From contig CM060732.1 of assembly GCA_030704615.1 (NCBI GenBank), positions 54,231,053-54,295,052 of the forward strand: DNA of 64,000 nt. The letters run 5' to 3'. The notes beneath the pieces were generated by a model. That model was not told the DNA's origin, did not search any database, and worked only from the letters and a program-made list of their open reading frames with translations. The DNA is from Takakia lepidozioides. Lineage: Eukaryota > Streptophyta > Takakiopsida > Takakiales > Takakiaceae. The position numbers and the translations under genes were made by a program. Positions 18,393 through 28,743 of the stretch are shown one piece after another. Numbering within the stretch: the stretch's first letter is position 1; each line of letters opens with the position of its first letter.

Positions 18393-19373
18393 CTAAAAAA
18401 TGAAGCGACGATAGTAAGAACCCAAGCCTAAGAAGGCTTTAACGCATGTTTTATCCCGAGGGGCTGGATAGTTCCACACAGCTTGGATCTTTGCAGGGTC
18501 AGGACTGATGCCAGCAGCAGAAAGCAGATGGCCCAAGAAATGGAGCTGTTCCATACAAAAATCACACTTCTTGGCTTTAACCTTAAGCCCAGCTGCACGA
18601 AGTCTGCACACAACCCGCTGTAAGTCCAACAGATGGGCATCAAACGTTGTAGAGTAAATGTTGATGTCATCGATGTAAACCAAGGCACATTCCCAACGAA
18701 GGTTTCCTAAAACAATATCCATTAGGCGCTGAAATGTGGCAGTGGCATTGCAAAGGCCAAAAGGCATGGTTTCAAATTGCAAGAGGCCCATCGTGCAGGT
18801 GAAGGCAGTTTTCTCTTTAGCAGCAGCAGTTAAAGGAACTTGCCAAAAGCCAGAGGCTAAATCTAAGGAAAAGAAGATAGTGGCCCCATTAAGTTGATCG
18901 AGCGTTTCATTGATGCGTGGCAAAGGGTAAACATCCCTCTTAGTGATGGCATTTAAATGCCGAAAATCAACGCAAAAACGGGTGGAGCCATCCTTCTTAC
19001 CCACCAAGACAATGGGACTAGCCCAAGGGGATATGGAGGGGGTGATTATACCAGCATCAAGCATCTTCGTAAGCTCATCCTGAATGACCTTGCGTTCACG
19101 GACACTCTCCCTGTAGGCATGTTGTTTGATAGGCTTACCATCCGTGATGATGTCATGATCCAGAAGGGTGGTGCGGCCCAAGTCATGAAGCCCTTGACTA
19201 AAGATGTCGAGATTGTCACGGAGAAACTGGTGCAGGCGATTAATCTGCTGGGGAGCAAGGTGATCACCCACCTTGATATCCTGCCTCAGGAAGCGGGCCT
19301 TTGTCAGTGGAACCAGAGTGAGAGGCAAAGGCCTGGAGTTAGTCCACAGGGGAGTCCACCAGCCCAATATCAT
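18393..19373 (-). CDS. Reverse transcriptase, truncated
   Basis: The gypsy RT core has ASPIVLVGKKDGSTRFCVDF, RHLNAITKRDVYPLPRI, FSLDLASGFWQVPL, TMPFGLCNATATFQRLMD (as ETMPFGLC) and the catalytic VYIDDINIYS, followed by KCDFCMEQLHFLGHLLS and AFLGLGSYYRRF. It ends there, exactly where RNase H should follow. The frame overlaps the end of the protease/dUTPase frame by about 35 nt in another phase. This could be programmed frameshifting or decay. The first codon is an in-frame ATG, but the product is expected to be part of a polyprotein. Confidence 0.88.
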   Translation of the reverse strand: MILGWWTPLWTNSRPLPLTLVPLTKARFLRQDIKVGDHLAPQQINRLHQFLRDNLDIFSQGLHDLGRTTLLDHDIITDGKPIKQHAYRESVRERKVIQDELTKMLDAGIITPSISPWASPIVLVGKKDGSTRFCVDFRHLNAITKRDVYPLPRINETLDQLNGATIFFSLDLASGFWQVPLTAAAKEKTAFTCTMGLLQFETMPFGLCNATATFQRLMDIVLGNLRWECALVYIDDINIYSTTFDAHLLDLQRVVCRLRAAGLKVKAKKCDFCMEQLHFLGHLLSAAGISPDPAKIQAVWNYPAPRDKTCVKAFLGLGSYYRRFIF

Positions 19374-20361
19374 GAAGACTGAGACCTTTCTGAACAGAGG
19401 TCAGCTCAGACAAAGGAGTAGCAGTGAGTCTAGCAAAGATCTGACCCCTACGTATATTGATGCTGATGCGTTCAAGATTAGCAAGAAGTAACCTGACCTC
19501 ACCTTTGAAACCTCGGTCTAAAACCCCAGAAGCAATCAGACAGTGCTTTTGGAGGGTAAGTTTCTTCCAGCCCTCAATCTCAAGGAAATGACCTACAGGG
19601 CAAGCAAAAGCTAGACCTGTAGGTACTATGCGCTGAGAAAAAATAGGGATGATGAAGTCAATAGGAGAACGTAGCAAAAGAGAGTTCTTTGCCACGGGCA
19701 GTGGAGGTCCAGACTTCTTACCTGGTGGAGGGAAATGCCATTGATACCAGGTATCACCAAGTGGGTGGAACTGGCTGAACTTGGCCCAATTATAATGCAA
19801 ACCCACCTGCTCCTTCATCTGCTCAGCTTGAAGCTTGAGACGAGAATAGTTGGCCATAGAGGTCCCAGTAGCAATGGTAACATGGTTTAGATTCACCTTG
19901 TAGGGTTGCCCTTCACCATTGTGAAGACACATAATGTTATTCATGATGTCTATGCTGGCCTCTGCACCCTTCATCCAATCCAGACCCAGCAAAACTTGCT
20001 CACCCATGGTGACAATGCAGGTTAGCAAGACAGTTTTCCCACTAATGCAGATAGGTAAGGTGACTAACCCAATAGGTTCATAAGCCGTGCCATCAGCTAT
20101 GGTAACCACAAGACCATGAGCAGAGCCAATCTTTAATCCAAGAATGCAAACTGTACTAAGTGGAATGGCAGACATGGTACAGCCCGTATCAATAACACAT
20201 GGAAAGGAAAGGTGGCCTACATGACATTGTGTCATCAACGGGTGGATACGGTCCCGACTGAAACGTTTATAGGCTTCACAATGCATGAGTTTGAAATCAC
20301 GAGAAAGAACAACACTTACCAGCGTGTTGGGGTTCTTACCATGGTCATCTGGCACCCTCAC
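19339..20361 (-). CDS. Aspartic protease fused to dUTPase-like domain
   Basis: The N-terminal half holds a retropepsin-like protease with CVIDTGCTMSAIP (DTG active site) and a later VLLGLDWMKGAEASID segment. The C-terminal half (about 19440-19690) has the pattern of a trimeric dUTPase: RSPIDFIIPIF, then IVPTGLAFACP, then SGVLDRGFKGEVRLLLAN (motif 3 region) and INIRRGQIFARLTATPL (motif 4 region). dUTPases hydrolyse dUTP and so limit uracil in cDNA; they are known in several retroviruses and some LTR elements. The glycine-rich motif 5 is not seen. The frame overlaps the gag stop by 4 nt. Confidence 0.75.
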   Translation of the reverse strand: MRVPDDHGKNPNTLVSVVLSRDFKLMHCEAYKRFSRDRIHPLMTQCHVGHLSFPCVIDTGCTMSAIPLSTVCILGLKIGSAHGLVVTIADGTAYEPIGLVTLPICISGKTVLLTCIVTMGEQVLLGLDWMKGAEASIDIMNNIMCLHNGEGQPYKVNLNHVTIATGTSMANYSRLKLQAEQMKEQVGLHYNWAKFSQFHPLGDTWYQWHFPPPGKKSGPPLPVAKNSLLLRSPIDFIIPIFSQRIVPTGLAFACPVGHFLEIEGWKKLTLQKHCLIASGVLDRGFKGEVRLLLANLERISINIRRGQIFARLTATPLSELTSVQKGLSLHDIGLVDSPVD

Positions 20362-21560
20362 AGACGACCTGGTTCGTTTAAAGTACCCTGCTGTTTCTTA
20401 TCCCTTTGTAACTGTTCAATCAGGGCAGACAAGTCAGATTGGTAAGGGCACCACCTGGTGTAATGCTTGATGGACTTGCAAATCATGCAAGCCACCACTG
20501 AGGTCCTGGTGTCATGACGCATGCCAGCATAGGCTTTACTTTGAATCCCGGATCTGGCAGGGACTGCAGGGTTCCAGCCTACCTCAGCCTTGAAGGCTTG
20601 CAGTTCTCCCTGGATTTCATTACAAAAGGATGACAATTCATGCACAATGGAAGGGACCAGATCTGCTGCAATACCTTTCACCCCAGGGTCCCCATCAGTA
20701 GGCTCTACACAGTGACTCTCACTAGCGAGATGAGTGTGTTTTGTGGTGGCAACTTTAGACAGGCCTGCCTTAGCAGCTTTGAGACGTAATCGTTCTTCAA
20801 TCAATTCCACCATCTCATCTTCAGTGGTGTAAGACTGTTTTTGCAAAAACACTTTATCAGCAGGTGGCAAGCCTTTTACAAAACAATATTTCAAAATAGT
20901 AGGTCTCTCTGATGTAATCAAAACCGACTTACAAATTGCAGTTTGTAAATCAGTGTAGTATTTCCACACACTGTCGCCATAATGAAATTTTAAGTCTGGT
21001 GTGGTGTAAGCTATGGGCTTTTCTTCATGAAAGAGCTTGCGAGCCAGCTCTCTAGCCTCGACCCACGTAAGATCAGTTTTGTCCTTAATGTTGGACTCAA
21101 ACAGTTGCTTGGCCTCTCCTTTGAGACAGATCCGAAAGGACTTGACTTGGAATCGTGGAGGAACTCCATTCATTTCAGTGCTGATTTCAAAAAATTCCAA
21201 GAATGACTCAAAATCCTCCCCTAAGTTGTACTTATGGTATTGCTGCTTATGCATTTGCTCTCCATGATCAGATTTTCGTGGAGTAGTGTCCGGAGCCTCA
21301 GATTGTTTCAGCAACATCTTCAAAAGGGGGGGGCAATTTGAAATCACCCCTATGGCTTCACACAACCCGTCCAAATCAAATGTGGGTTGAGGCACAGTCG
21401 CCGGATCTTTGTGATCTCCGGACGACTCTCCCTTTTCCATATTATTCTTTCCATTGGTTGCTGTCTCTTCCCTCTCCTCCGCTGCACGTTTTTCCAACTC
21501 ACTCAGTCCCATTGTTTCTTCTGTTTCCCTTTCTAGCGTAGATCTTGTAAATACAGGCAT
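20358..21560 (-). CDS. gag: gag (dUTPase-bearing gypsy element)
   Basis: A 400-residue frame starts at ATG 21560. The capsid-like region has the retrotransposon gag pattern around FESFLEFFEI, FRICLKGEAKQLFES and LARKLFHEEKP. A single CCHC zinc knuckle, CMICKSIKHYTRWC (C2C4H4C), lies near the C-terminus. The stop overlaps the start of the protease frame by 4 nt (20358-20361), suggesting re-initiation or frameshifting for protease expression. Confidence 0.82.
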   Translation of the reverse strand: MPVFTRSTLERETEETMGLSELEKRAAEEREETATNGKNNMEKGESSGDHKDPATVPQPTFDLDGLCEAIGVISNCPPLLKMLLKQSEAPDTTPRKSDHGEQMHKQQYHKYNLGEDFESFLEFFEISTEMNGVPPRFQVKSFRICLKGEAKQLFESNIKDKTDLTWVEARELARKLFHEEKPIAYTTPDLKFHYGDSVWKYYTDLQTAICKSVLITSERPTILKYCFVKGLPPADKVFLQKQSYTTEDEMVELIEERLRLKAAKAGLSKVATTKHTHLASESHCVEPTDGDPGVKGIAADLVPSIVHELSSFCNEIQGELQAFKAEVGWNPAVPARSGIQSKAYAGMRHDTRTSVVACMICKSIKHYTRWCPYQSDLSALIEQLQRDKKQQGTLNEPGRL

Positions 21561-21578
21561 GAGAAAAGAATGACACGG

Positions 21579-22499
21579 CTACCTGTCTGAAGGAGCACTA
21601 AGCTGTGAGTCCCACCCAGACACACAGTGGGAGGTGATGAAGCGGTGCTTGTGCACCAGGTACACTCCTTCTCCCAAGAATGCCCACAGTTCTTCTTCTC
21701 CCTTGAGCCAAAAAGTCACACGCACAATGCTGCGCACCACTTTCTCTTTCACCAACAGCGCGTGTGCAGGATATGTTCGAGCTTCTTCGGCCTTGTAGAG
21801 ACCTACCGTTTCACGCTGAAAACACACCCCCGGAAAGATCAACACATCACTGGGACAAAAAGGAAATTCAGAGTCAGGGTTACCCGTGATGAGCTCTTTC
21901 CAAGTGGGATCACGGGTAGGGGCTGGCGGAACTCAAGGTCTTAAATTAGCAAGCATGTTAGATGTGCCTCCCTTAACCAGTTCCCACAAGCGTAGAGGGC
22001 TCGGCTTGTCAGGAGGCAGGAAGCTCTCAAGCTCCACACCCAATTCTCGACTCACGGAGAATTGCGGGATGCCCAAGACAGCCCAGCTAAGCTTCTCACC
22101 ACTCTCCAATTGTTCCTTGGCACTAGCAAGGGGGATTTGTAGAGTGACTTCCCTGCAGTGAAGTTTGAGGAGCACGCGCGTACCATAGGCCCCCTGAAGA
22201 GATTCGCGAATGCGCCTGCTCTGCTCCCTCTGCTCCGCTTTGGTGTGTATGGGTTTGCAGGCTTCCTTGCGCGCGGTTTCCTCAAAGGTTTTGGCCCAGA
22301 ACTCCGAAGGCGTGTCCAGCGGGAGCTCAGGGCGCGGAATCGATTCTCCCTCCGAGTAATCAATAAAAACCAACTGCTCAGGCAATAGGTTGCGCGCAAG
22401 CTCATAAATATAGCAAGATTCCAACGCCAGAGTTTGCTTCAAGCGCGGGACTTCGAATTGATCAAGTTCAAACCAACCACGCTCAGAACTGGAAGCCAT
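21579..22499 (-). CDS. Accessory ORF(s) upstream of gag, function unknown
   Basis: A frame of 188 codons opens at a true ATG (22499) and stops at 21933. A second open stretch of 88 codons (21845-21579) follows in another frame and may be its continuation after a frameshift. The first is acidic/basic mixed, with FELDQFEVPRLKQTLALES and LASAKEQLESGEKLSWAVLG segments; the second has LWAFLGEGVYLVHKHRFI. I recognise no domain. It lies between the primer-binding site and gag, the position of the extra ORF in some plant gypsy elements such as Ogre, although no sequence similarity to those is claimed. Confidence 0.55.
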
Positions 22500-22693
22500 G
22501 GTGCTTGTGTGCTAAACTCTCAAAACACAGAAGAACACGAGCAGACAAACTTTCTCTCTCTCTCCTTGCGCGCAAGACACCAGCCGCCATTTTGCCAATT
22601 CCTCTCGCTGCAATCATGCATGATCCCCTGTACCCAATCTACTGTTCTCAGGTGTTTCGTACCCACTAAATCCTCTGTCAACAATTCTAGTTA

Positions 22694-22709
22694 CCCCGCA
22701 TCTCCACCA
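22694..22709 (-). other. tRNA-Ala primer-binding site
   Basis: On the minus strand the 16-mer TGGTGGAGATGCGGGG follows directly after the LTR end (GGAATCA). It is the exact complement of the 3' end of plant tRNA-Ala (CCCCGCATCTCCACCA). This fixes the LTR border and element orientation. Confidence 0.8.
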
Positions 22710-22987
22710 TGATTCCGGCACTATGGGTTTGTTCCCCTTCCTCTACCGGACTTGACTCTATCTTGGGAATGTAGTCGGTAGAAGGGCATGGCAGAGAAGA
22801 CGGAATCTTGCTAAGAGGACGCCACAGACTCAGACCTCCAACACTTTCATCCAACCACTCAAGCACACCGTTACGCCCAACGTACGTTCGCGTAAGACTC
22901 AAAAGCCACCACCCTCATTGCCACGACAGTGAGGCTTAAATAGTATTAGGTCATAATCTAATCCTAGTGTCGTGTGACACTTACACA
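22710..22987 (-). repeat. 5' LTR of the dUTPase-bearing element (about 278 bp)
   Basis: On the minus strand it starts TGTGTAAGTGTCACACG and ends GGAATCA, directly before the primer-binding site. A TATTTAAG box (about 22935-22942) is the likely core promoter. The right border is set by the TG start only, because no second LTR is available for comparison. Confidence 0.65.
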
Positions 22988-23222
22988 TAGGTCCACCAGT
23001 TGTCCTTCCAGCATAGCCATAGAAAGAAGCCAGGTCACCCAGTCCCATCCTAATCTGATCCTAAACTAGCTGTTAGAATAAGACAACCCCTAATAAAGCC
23101 ATCGGCTGTTGCCAGCTCATCCTCATGCGCAAGGTGTAAGTCCATCCAGCCTTCATCATGGCTTCGTCCATCCCTTAAATCATCCGGAGCGCATCCCTCC
23201 TCCATCCATCCATGTCGAAAAG

Positions 23223-23517
23223 GCCTCTCATTTTAAGATAATAGGGTCTTCAATGGGCACGTGCGATGTGGCTGGTGGGCCCCACGCACGGACGCCCGGC
23301 TCCCCAGCACCCCGCCCGCCCGCCCCCGCGCGGCCAGTCCCCCGCCCATGAGTCCCCCGCCCTCCAGTCCGCCAGTCCGCTGCTGGCCAGTCGGCTGCCC
23401 AGCAGTCTGCCAGTCCGCCAGTCTGCCCGCCAGTCCCCTGCCATCCAGTCCGATGACGGCGCAGGATCGCCACCGTCCATTCCCATAACCCATCCGAGCC
23501 CTCCATTTTTAGGGCTG
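23223..23517 (+). repeat. MULE left TIR
   Basis: About 295 bp, matching the reverse complement of 31899-32234, with small length differences in the GC-rich middle. The outer 40 bp are AT-rich and nearly perfect (TTTTAAGATAATAGGGTCTT). The inner part is rich in CCAGTC(C/T)G motifs. Confidence 0.92.
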
Positions 23518-25440
23518 CGAAAATGGCAATGATCTTCCCACCAAATCCTGGCCGCTCTCTATTGACGGCTGTTTGTTGTCCGATGTTGCGGTAGGCGTTT
23601 CCATGCACGCGACTGTTCCTCTTTTGCGCGCGATGTTCATGATGATGATGAAGCGCGTGCTTGAACATGAGAGGACTGTCTGGGCACTACAGCCACCATC
23701 GTGCATATGCTTCCACTATTTTTGCCTTCTTGTTGTGCTTTCGGGAACCTTCGTTTTATGGTTTGGTTCTATGTCATAAATATGGAAAATGCGGACATCT
23801 GTTGTCGATAACGTCCTCTGCTTGTGATCCGTCATGATATGTTTAGCCCCTTCGTACTGCATCCCTCATGAGAGCCTTCACAAGTTTAGTTTGTTAAAGG
23901 AACCCATGGGTAACATGGGCGCGAAAATGGTGGAAGCGTATGCACATGGGGGCGTGTATTGCAGATTTTGTATCGGACGATGGGACTGTTTATGTGACCA
24001 AGTATAGCGGCTTGCATCCGTCGTGCATAAGTTGTGGAAAAGGGTGGAGAATCTGAAGAAACCCAGCTTTGTGATGGATCCACATGGTATTATATAAGGG
24101 ATGGCAGCACAAAAAAACAATTCGAGTCGTCACGGAACACCATCCAGTCGTAAGGTCCTCAAACATCCACACGCACCTGCTGAATGCAGATGTCTGAGCC
24201 ACGACAGGAGATGTCTGAGACAATTGCATCTGCAAATGCGCATGGATGTTTGAGGTCCGTTGTGTCGCGAGTCTGTTCACAGTGGGTCCGCTGGCCCGTC
24301 AGTGCTCCGGATATTCCCCTTATCGCGTGCATAACAGTTAGTTTGGAGGCGGTCTGCTGGAAGTCCGTCTGTTGGGATAGCAGTCTGTTGCACTTGTGAA
24401 TTTGTCAGTCTGTTGTATCGGAAGTCTGTTGCACTAAGTCTGTTTGACTTCTTATTTTCCCTCCGGTCAGTCTTTTGGCTTGTTCTCCCGCCAGTCTGGC
24501 GAAACGTCCGTCTGCTGGACAGTTCTCCTCTATGGATATCAGTCTGTTGGACTGTGCATGCATCAGTCTATTGTGTTGCGAGTCTGTTCATAGTGGGTCC
24601 GCTGGCACGTCAGTGCTCCGGATATTCCCCTTATCGCGTGCATAACAGTCAGTTTGGAGGCGGTCTGCTGGAAGTCCGTCTGTTGGGATATCAGTCTGTT
24701 GCACTTGTGAATTTGTCAGTCTGTTGTGTCGGAAGTCTGTTGCACTAAGTCTGTTTGACTTCTTATTTTTCCTCCGGTCAGTCTTTTGGCTTGTTCTCCC
24801 GCCAGTCTGGCGAAACGTCCGTCTGCTGGACAGTTCTCCTCTATGGATATCAGTATGTTGGACTGTGCATGCATCAGTCTGTTGTGCCGCGAGTCTGTTC
24901 GCAATGGGTGTGTTCGACTTTCCTGTTCTCCCCTTACTCTCTTTTGTCTTCATTCCGCTGGCAGGGAAGTGCCTCCAATATGAAGCCGCTTCGCCTCAGC
25001 AAAGCGAATAGTCCGCTAGACTGGCGGTCCGGTGGACTCTCGGCCCGATGGGAAATGAGTCTGCTGCACTTGCGAGGAGCGTGGATGAATTTAGTACGAT
25101 CCGTTCATTCGGTGGACATATTCAATGCGATGACGGCGGATAGTTGGCGCCTGTGAAATCGCGCCACGTTGGCAGTGCCATGCCCGCTTTCCCCCTTCTA
25201 CTTCTACTTTCTCCATTCTCTTCGCGCCTGTTTCTTCGCACAGTTTTGCACTGCTTTGTTTTCCTCTTTGCGTTTCCATCACCGTAACGAAAGACGACCG
25301 TTCTTCCCCAGGTGTGGAGAGTCCCGGTGAGCCGCGAAGCGTCACGAACATGCTCGCCTTCGTAACAACTCGAAGTTCATCGGCTCGGTGAGGTTCTCAC
25401 TTGCTGCGGTGTTTCCATTCCATTCTATGTCCTCTTCTTC
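23518..25440. other. MULE subterminal region without supported gene
   Basis: It is composed largely of spacer with many CAGTCTGTTG-like motifs and one tandem duplication (24281-24902). A TATA-like TATTATATAAGG lies near 24087-24098. No coding region is convincing. Confidence 0.5.
24281..24902 (+). repeat. 311-bp tandem duplication inside the MULE
   Basis: Two consecutive units of 311 bp (starting AGTGGGTCCG at 24281 and AGTGGGTCC at 24592) are nearly identical. A partial third copy starts at about 24903. Each unit carries many CAGTCTG(T/C)TGG motifs. Confidence 0.85.
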
Positions 25441-25524
25441 TTGCTTAGGGTGAGTCTTTTCATAGGACTTCTATCTGTCGCTCTGTCGCTCATTGTCCTT
25501 GCACCTTCGTTTCATTCTGCAGTG

Positions 25525-26454
25525 ATGGAGGATGCTTGTGAAAAAGGTGGAGCGGACTGGTTGGATTTTGTGCACCAAACCAGACTGAAGAAGGAGCGAA
25601 GGTACTGGTACTCACCAGACGAGTTTGATCATAAAATAGTGGAAGCATTTGTAGACCTCCGCGCCTGGAAGCCCAAAAACTCAAATTGGCAGAAGGACAA
25701 GCTCTTCTGTCCCTTCTGTGAAGAGGTAATCAAGGACAAAATCCAACTAAATCGGCATTGTGTTGACACGGGTTGCAAGGAGACTGTTGCAATGATTCCA
25801 CGGGATTTCAAGCCTTGGCCGATACTAAAAGAAATGTCGATTGTCAAAGAGGCCACAATGCGCTTGCGCGGATTGGTGCTTGACCCCCGCACTTTGGAAT
25901 TAGACGAAGTGCGCGCACGGTATGGCGTCCATTGTGGTGGCCCGTCAATGGAGGATTTGCAAGTGCAGGAAACGCTGGACGCTCCCAGAAAACGTAAACT
26001 GAGTGATGGGGCCCAAAAAAAGGAGAGGCAAAAAAAGGAGAAGGTTGCAAGGTCTGCTCACGAGGCAAGGGCTAAATCCACGCAACAGACTGAACCCCGT
26101 CCTGGGCGACAGACCCACCCCATCAGTACTGATACTGAAAGTGAATCTGCTCAGGGCCTGGAAGGGGTGACAAGTCCAGTGGACATTGACTTGCCTGACC
26201 AGACTCGGCAGCAGACTCACACAAATATCGCGACCCATGCCATCGGCTTAGGGTCAAAACCAAAAACTCAACAGAGCACTGAAGGGCCAGTCTGCCCTGG
26301 CACATTGCGCCTCGTTGACTTTGGGCTTTTTCCCACCAGAGTGCCCACCAATTGGGGATCCAGACTTCTTCCATTATTTCTACAGAGTTGCCCAGTCAGG
26401 TCCGCTACGCACATTAATCTGACAGGCGGAACAGAACTGGTTGAACAGCTTTGA
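25525..26454 (+). CDS. MULE-internal zinc-finger protein, function unknown
   Basis: ATG at 25525 lies just after a TCTGCAG splice-acceptor-like site; 309 codons follow in one frame. The N-terminal half is a compact domain with RRYWYSPDEFDHKIVEAF and a CCHC finger CPFCEEVIKDK...H....C (about residues 63-83). A basic linker follows (APRKRKLSDGAQKKERQKKE, a probable nuclear localisation signal), then a Gln/Thr-rich, low-complexity tail. It may be a DNA-binding subunit of the transposon or a captured host fragment. I do not recognise a family. Confidence 0.5.
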   Translation: MEDACEKGGADWLDFVHQTRLKKERRYWYSPDEFDHKIVEAFVDLRAWKPKNSNWQKDKLFCPFCEEVIKDKIQLNRHCVDTGCKETVAMIPRDFKPWPILKEMSIVKEATMRLRGLVLDPRTLELDEVRARYGVHCGGPSMEDLQVQETLDAPRKRKLSDGAQKKERQKKEKVARSAHEARAKSTQQTEPRPGRQTHPISTDTESESAQGLEGVTSPVDIDLPDQTRQQTHTNIATHAIGLGSKPKTQQSTEGPVCPGTLRLVDFGLFPTRVPTNWGSRLLPLFLQSCPVRSATHINLTGGTELVEQL

Positions 26455-27316
26455 AGATGAAGATGACGATGATGAAGTAGAGGAGGTAATGGTCAGTCTG
26501 ACTGCCCAGTCTGTTCTCTGTGCTGTTTGAGTCCATCATCGGGGTCACGTTGCCTATTCAGTCTGGTCAGTCCCCTGCATTCTCTCCTCAGTCCGCTGGC
26601 TCAGTCCGCTCGTCAGTTAGTCTGTTTTATATCGCTGCATTACTTACTGAGTCCGTTTGTCAGTCCACTGGTCCAATCCACTGGTATAGTCTACTAGTTG
26701 CTTCCACCCTACGTACGCATGTTACAGTCTGCTGGTCTGTGAGTCCAGTCCGCTGCATGAGGTGAATATAGAGTCCACGTCCATGTTCCTGACGTCGAAG
26801 TTCTCTGCCGTGTACTAGGATGAACGTGTTTCTATTCGTAGGGCCATTCAGGCTTGGCGGAAACCTAGCAATGATGCTCATTTACAAGCGACTGTAGTGC
26901 GTGCGGAAGTGGACCGCGTGCGAGAGTACATATTATTGAAGTATCCTGGGTCATCTGCTGCTATAGCGGCATTACATATTGAAGACGTGTCGGGGGGGAA
27001 TGCGTCTGGGACAGCCAAGTCTACCATCCAACAGACTCCCATTCAGCAGGCCGTCATCCAGCAGACTCCCGTTCAGCAGCCTGTCATCCAGCAGACTCCA
27101 AGAGAGCAGACTCCCAACGAGTAGCCTGTCATCCTGCAGACTCCTCTCCAGGAGCCCATCGTGCAGCCCATGCCAATGGGAAGTCCCGTAATCCAACAGA
27201 TTGCGGACCAGTAGACTGCCTTTCTCTCACATAGCACGACGCTTTTTGCAGTTTGGCGATCGCCATCACCGGTAATTCGCCCCGGAGCTGAAGACCTCAC
27301 ACTTCCTCGGCTTAGG
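26455..27316 (+). other. MULE internal spacer with partial open stretch
   Basis: The stretch 26823-27123 is open and encodes RRAIQAWRKPSNDAHL and VDRVREYILLKYPGS segments, then a repetitive Gln/Pro/Thr run built from CAGCAGACTCC units. It may be an exon of the neighbouring ORFs. The rest is CAGTC/CAGACTG-motif repeat. The DDE domain expected here in an autonomous MULE is absent. Confidence 0.4.
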
Positions 27317-28743
27317 ATGGGAGAAATTAATCCCCATTTGGATTGGCATAATGAGCTCCACCGGATCGTTGCGGACCGCCGGTGGTCATTTGTACCCTTT
27401 CATTATTCTATGGAGTTTTCTATTGAGGAAGCCAACCATGTTCTAGAAGCCGCCTCTGCTGTTGCCATTGAAGCCACAAGCGACCAAAATGCGCCGCCTC
27501 TACTTGTGCAGCTGATTCTCATGGATGACCCACGGCCTGAAGACCTCAGACATATGCCTATGGCACATCCAATTTTTGGGGTGCGAAGAAAGCACTTGTT
27601 CGGATTGACTGAGGAGGACTTTGAGCGCATAGCAGCTTCCTTCCTACAACACAGATGGATGCAATTTGGCAATTTCCGCTCATACAACAAGTTGATGAAG
27701 GATCTGCATAGTTTGAGGATGAACTTACTCCATGGAACAGACCATTCACAGAAGTTTGTGGTGGATGAGGCATTGCACTGGTTTGCATTGGTGATGGAGC
27801 GAGCAGTATTCGACATTGTTTTGCAGAATCCCAATGTTTTCAAAGTCCTGTGGTGTGGGATCCCAACTGAAGACCGCATTTGCTCATCTCGATGCTTATA
27901 TGGGAACTCACTGGCCGTGTGCTAACACACTACTGGTACGCAATCCATTTGAAGACCCACGGGTTCATAAGAAATGACAAACACGAAAAGTACATATCCA
28001 ATTCTATACTTGCGGCACGAGACATTCCTGCTGAGAGTGTTACTCTTCCTTTGGGTCCTGGTGAACCAGCCTACGTTCTCAGCAGCAACCACCCCGGCAC
28101 AACATACATTGTTTACAATCCTAATTGCGATTGGGGTTGTTGCACGTGCCCATGGGCAATGAAGGGAAACTTATGCAAGCATCAGGTCCGTGTCCTGAAG
28201 ATGTTTCACCCTGACCTGCAGGATGGCCTCCTTGTGCGCGCTTGTGGCACGGCGCTGGGAACCATTCATGGAGGATTACCTAACTTGCTCTTGGGCAATG
28301 GTGCCGGCGGCATCGACGAATCCAATCAGTTCATGGAAAGACATCCTCCGGACGACTTCCCCTACGACGAGGCACCTCTACAGGTCTCAGCCTCATTGGA
28401 ACAAGAATTCGCGGACATACTTCGCATTGTAGGTGATGACAAATACTTGGAGGCACATGCCCGATCTGCTCTTCATATGTGCAGAGGGCAGCTCGTTGAT
28501 ATCCTGGCAAAAAGTGCGGCTGGAATGTTGCACCCTGCGGCAGCGAAGGCTTTCCGTCCTCTGAACGACAACAACAACATGTCTCTGAAAAGGAGACGAG
28601 ATTTCGTGGAGGCCTGGAAAACCCGGCCAAGGGTTTTGCGGAGAACCAGCAAGAGGGTGTCTGCACCTGCACCTGCAACACATATATACTCAAAAATTTG
28701 CAAGGTTTCAGGTCGTGTAGATGTCACGAAGAAGACAATATAA
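27317..28743 (+). pseudogene. MULE transposase-like C-terminal region with SWIM zinc finger (frame-shifted)
   Basis: Two overlapping open stretches: 27317-27925 starts at ATG, and 27880-28743 is in another frame. The second carries the region THYWYAIHLKTHGFIRND, then a SWIM finger with C-x-C and C-x-H ligands (CCTCPWAMKGNLCKHQV) at about 28140-28190, as found near the C-terminus of MULE transposases. The first part (HNELHRIVADRRWSFVPF, HPIFGVRRKHLFGLTEEDF) is not recognised. The change of frame near 27880 could be an intron or a frameshift. The end of the frame runs into the first unit of a 66-bp tandem repeat. No DDE residues are recognised. Confidence 0.65.

Larger units (their letters stand above)
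18393..22987 (-). mobile_element. Ty3/gypsy element with dUTPase-like domain (3'-truncated)
   Basis: A second, unrelated gypsy-type element reads leftwards. It has a 5' LTR (22710-22987), a tRNA-Ala primer-binding site, an upstream ORF, gag, protease with dUTPase-like domain, and RT. The coding match stops at 18393, shortly after the RT core, so RNase H, integrase and 3' LTR are missing. Because only one LTR is present, age cannot be estimated from LTR divergence, but the frames are largely open. Confidence 0.88.

Noticed and set aside
23228-23668. Several overlapping open frames in the MULE left TIR, and again in the right TIR
   Set aside because: GC-rich repeat without stops on both strands; mirror frames occur in both TIRs. 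No coding signal.
24413-25156. Plus-strand ORFs of 111 and 133 codons in the MULE
   Set aside because: They lie in the 311-bp tandem repeats and resemble each other only for that reason; no domain.
26970-27130. CRISPR-like spaced repeat (CAGCAGACTCC units)
   Set aside because: Irregular spacing, plant nuclear context and presence of the motif throughout the MULE; a low-complexity motif, not a CRISPR array.
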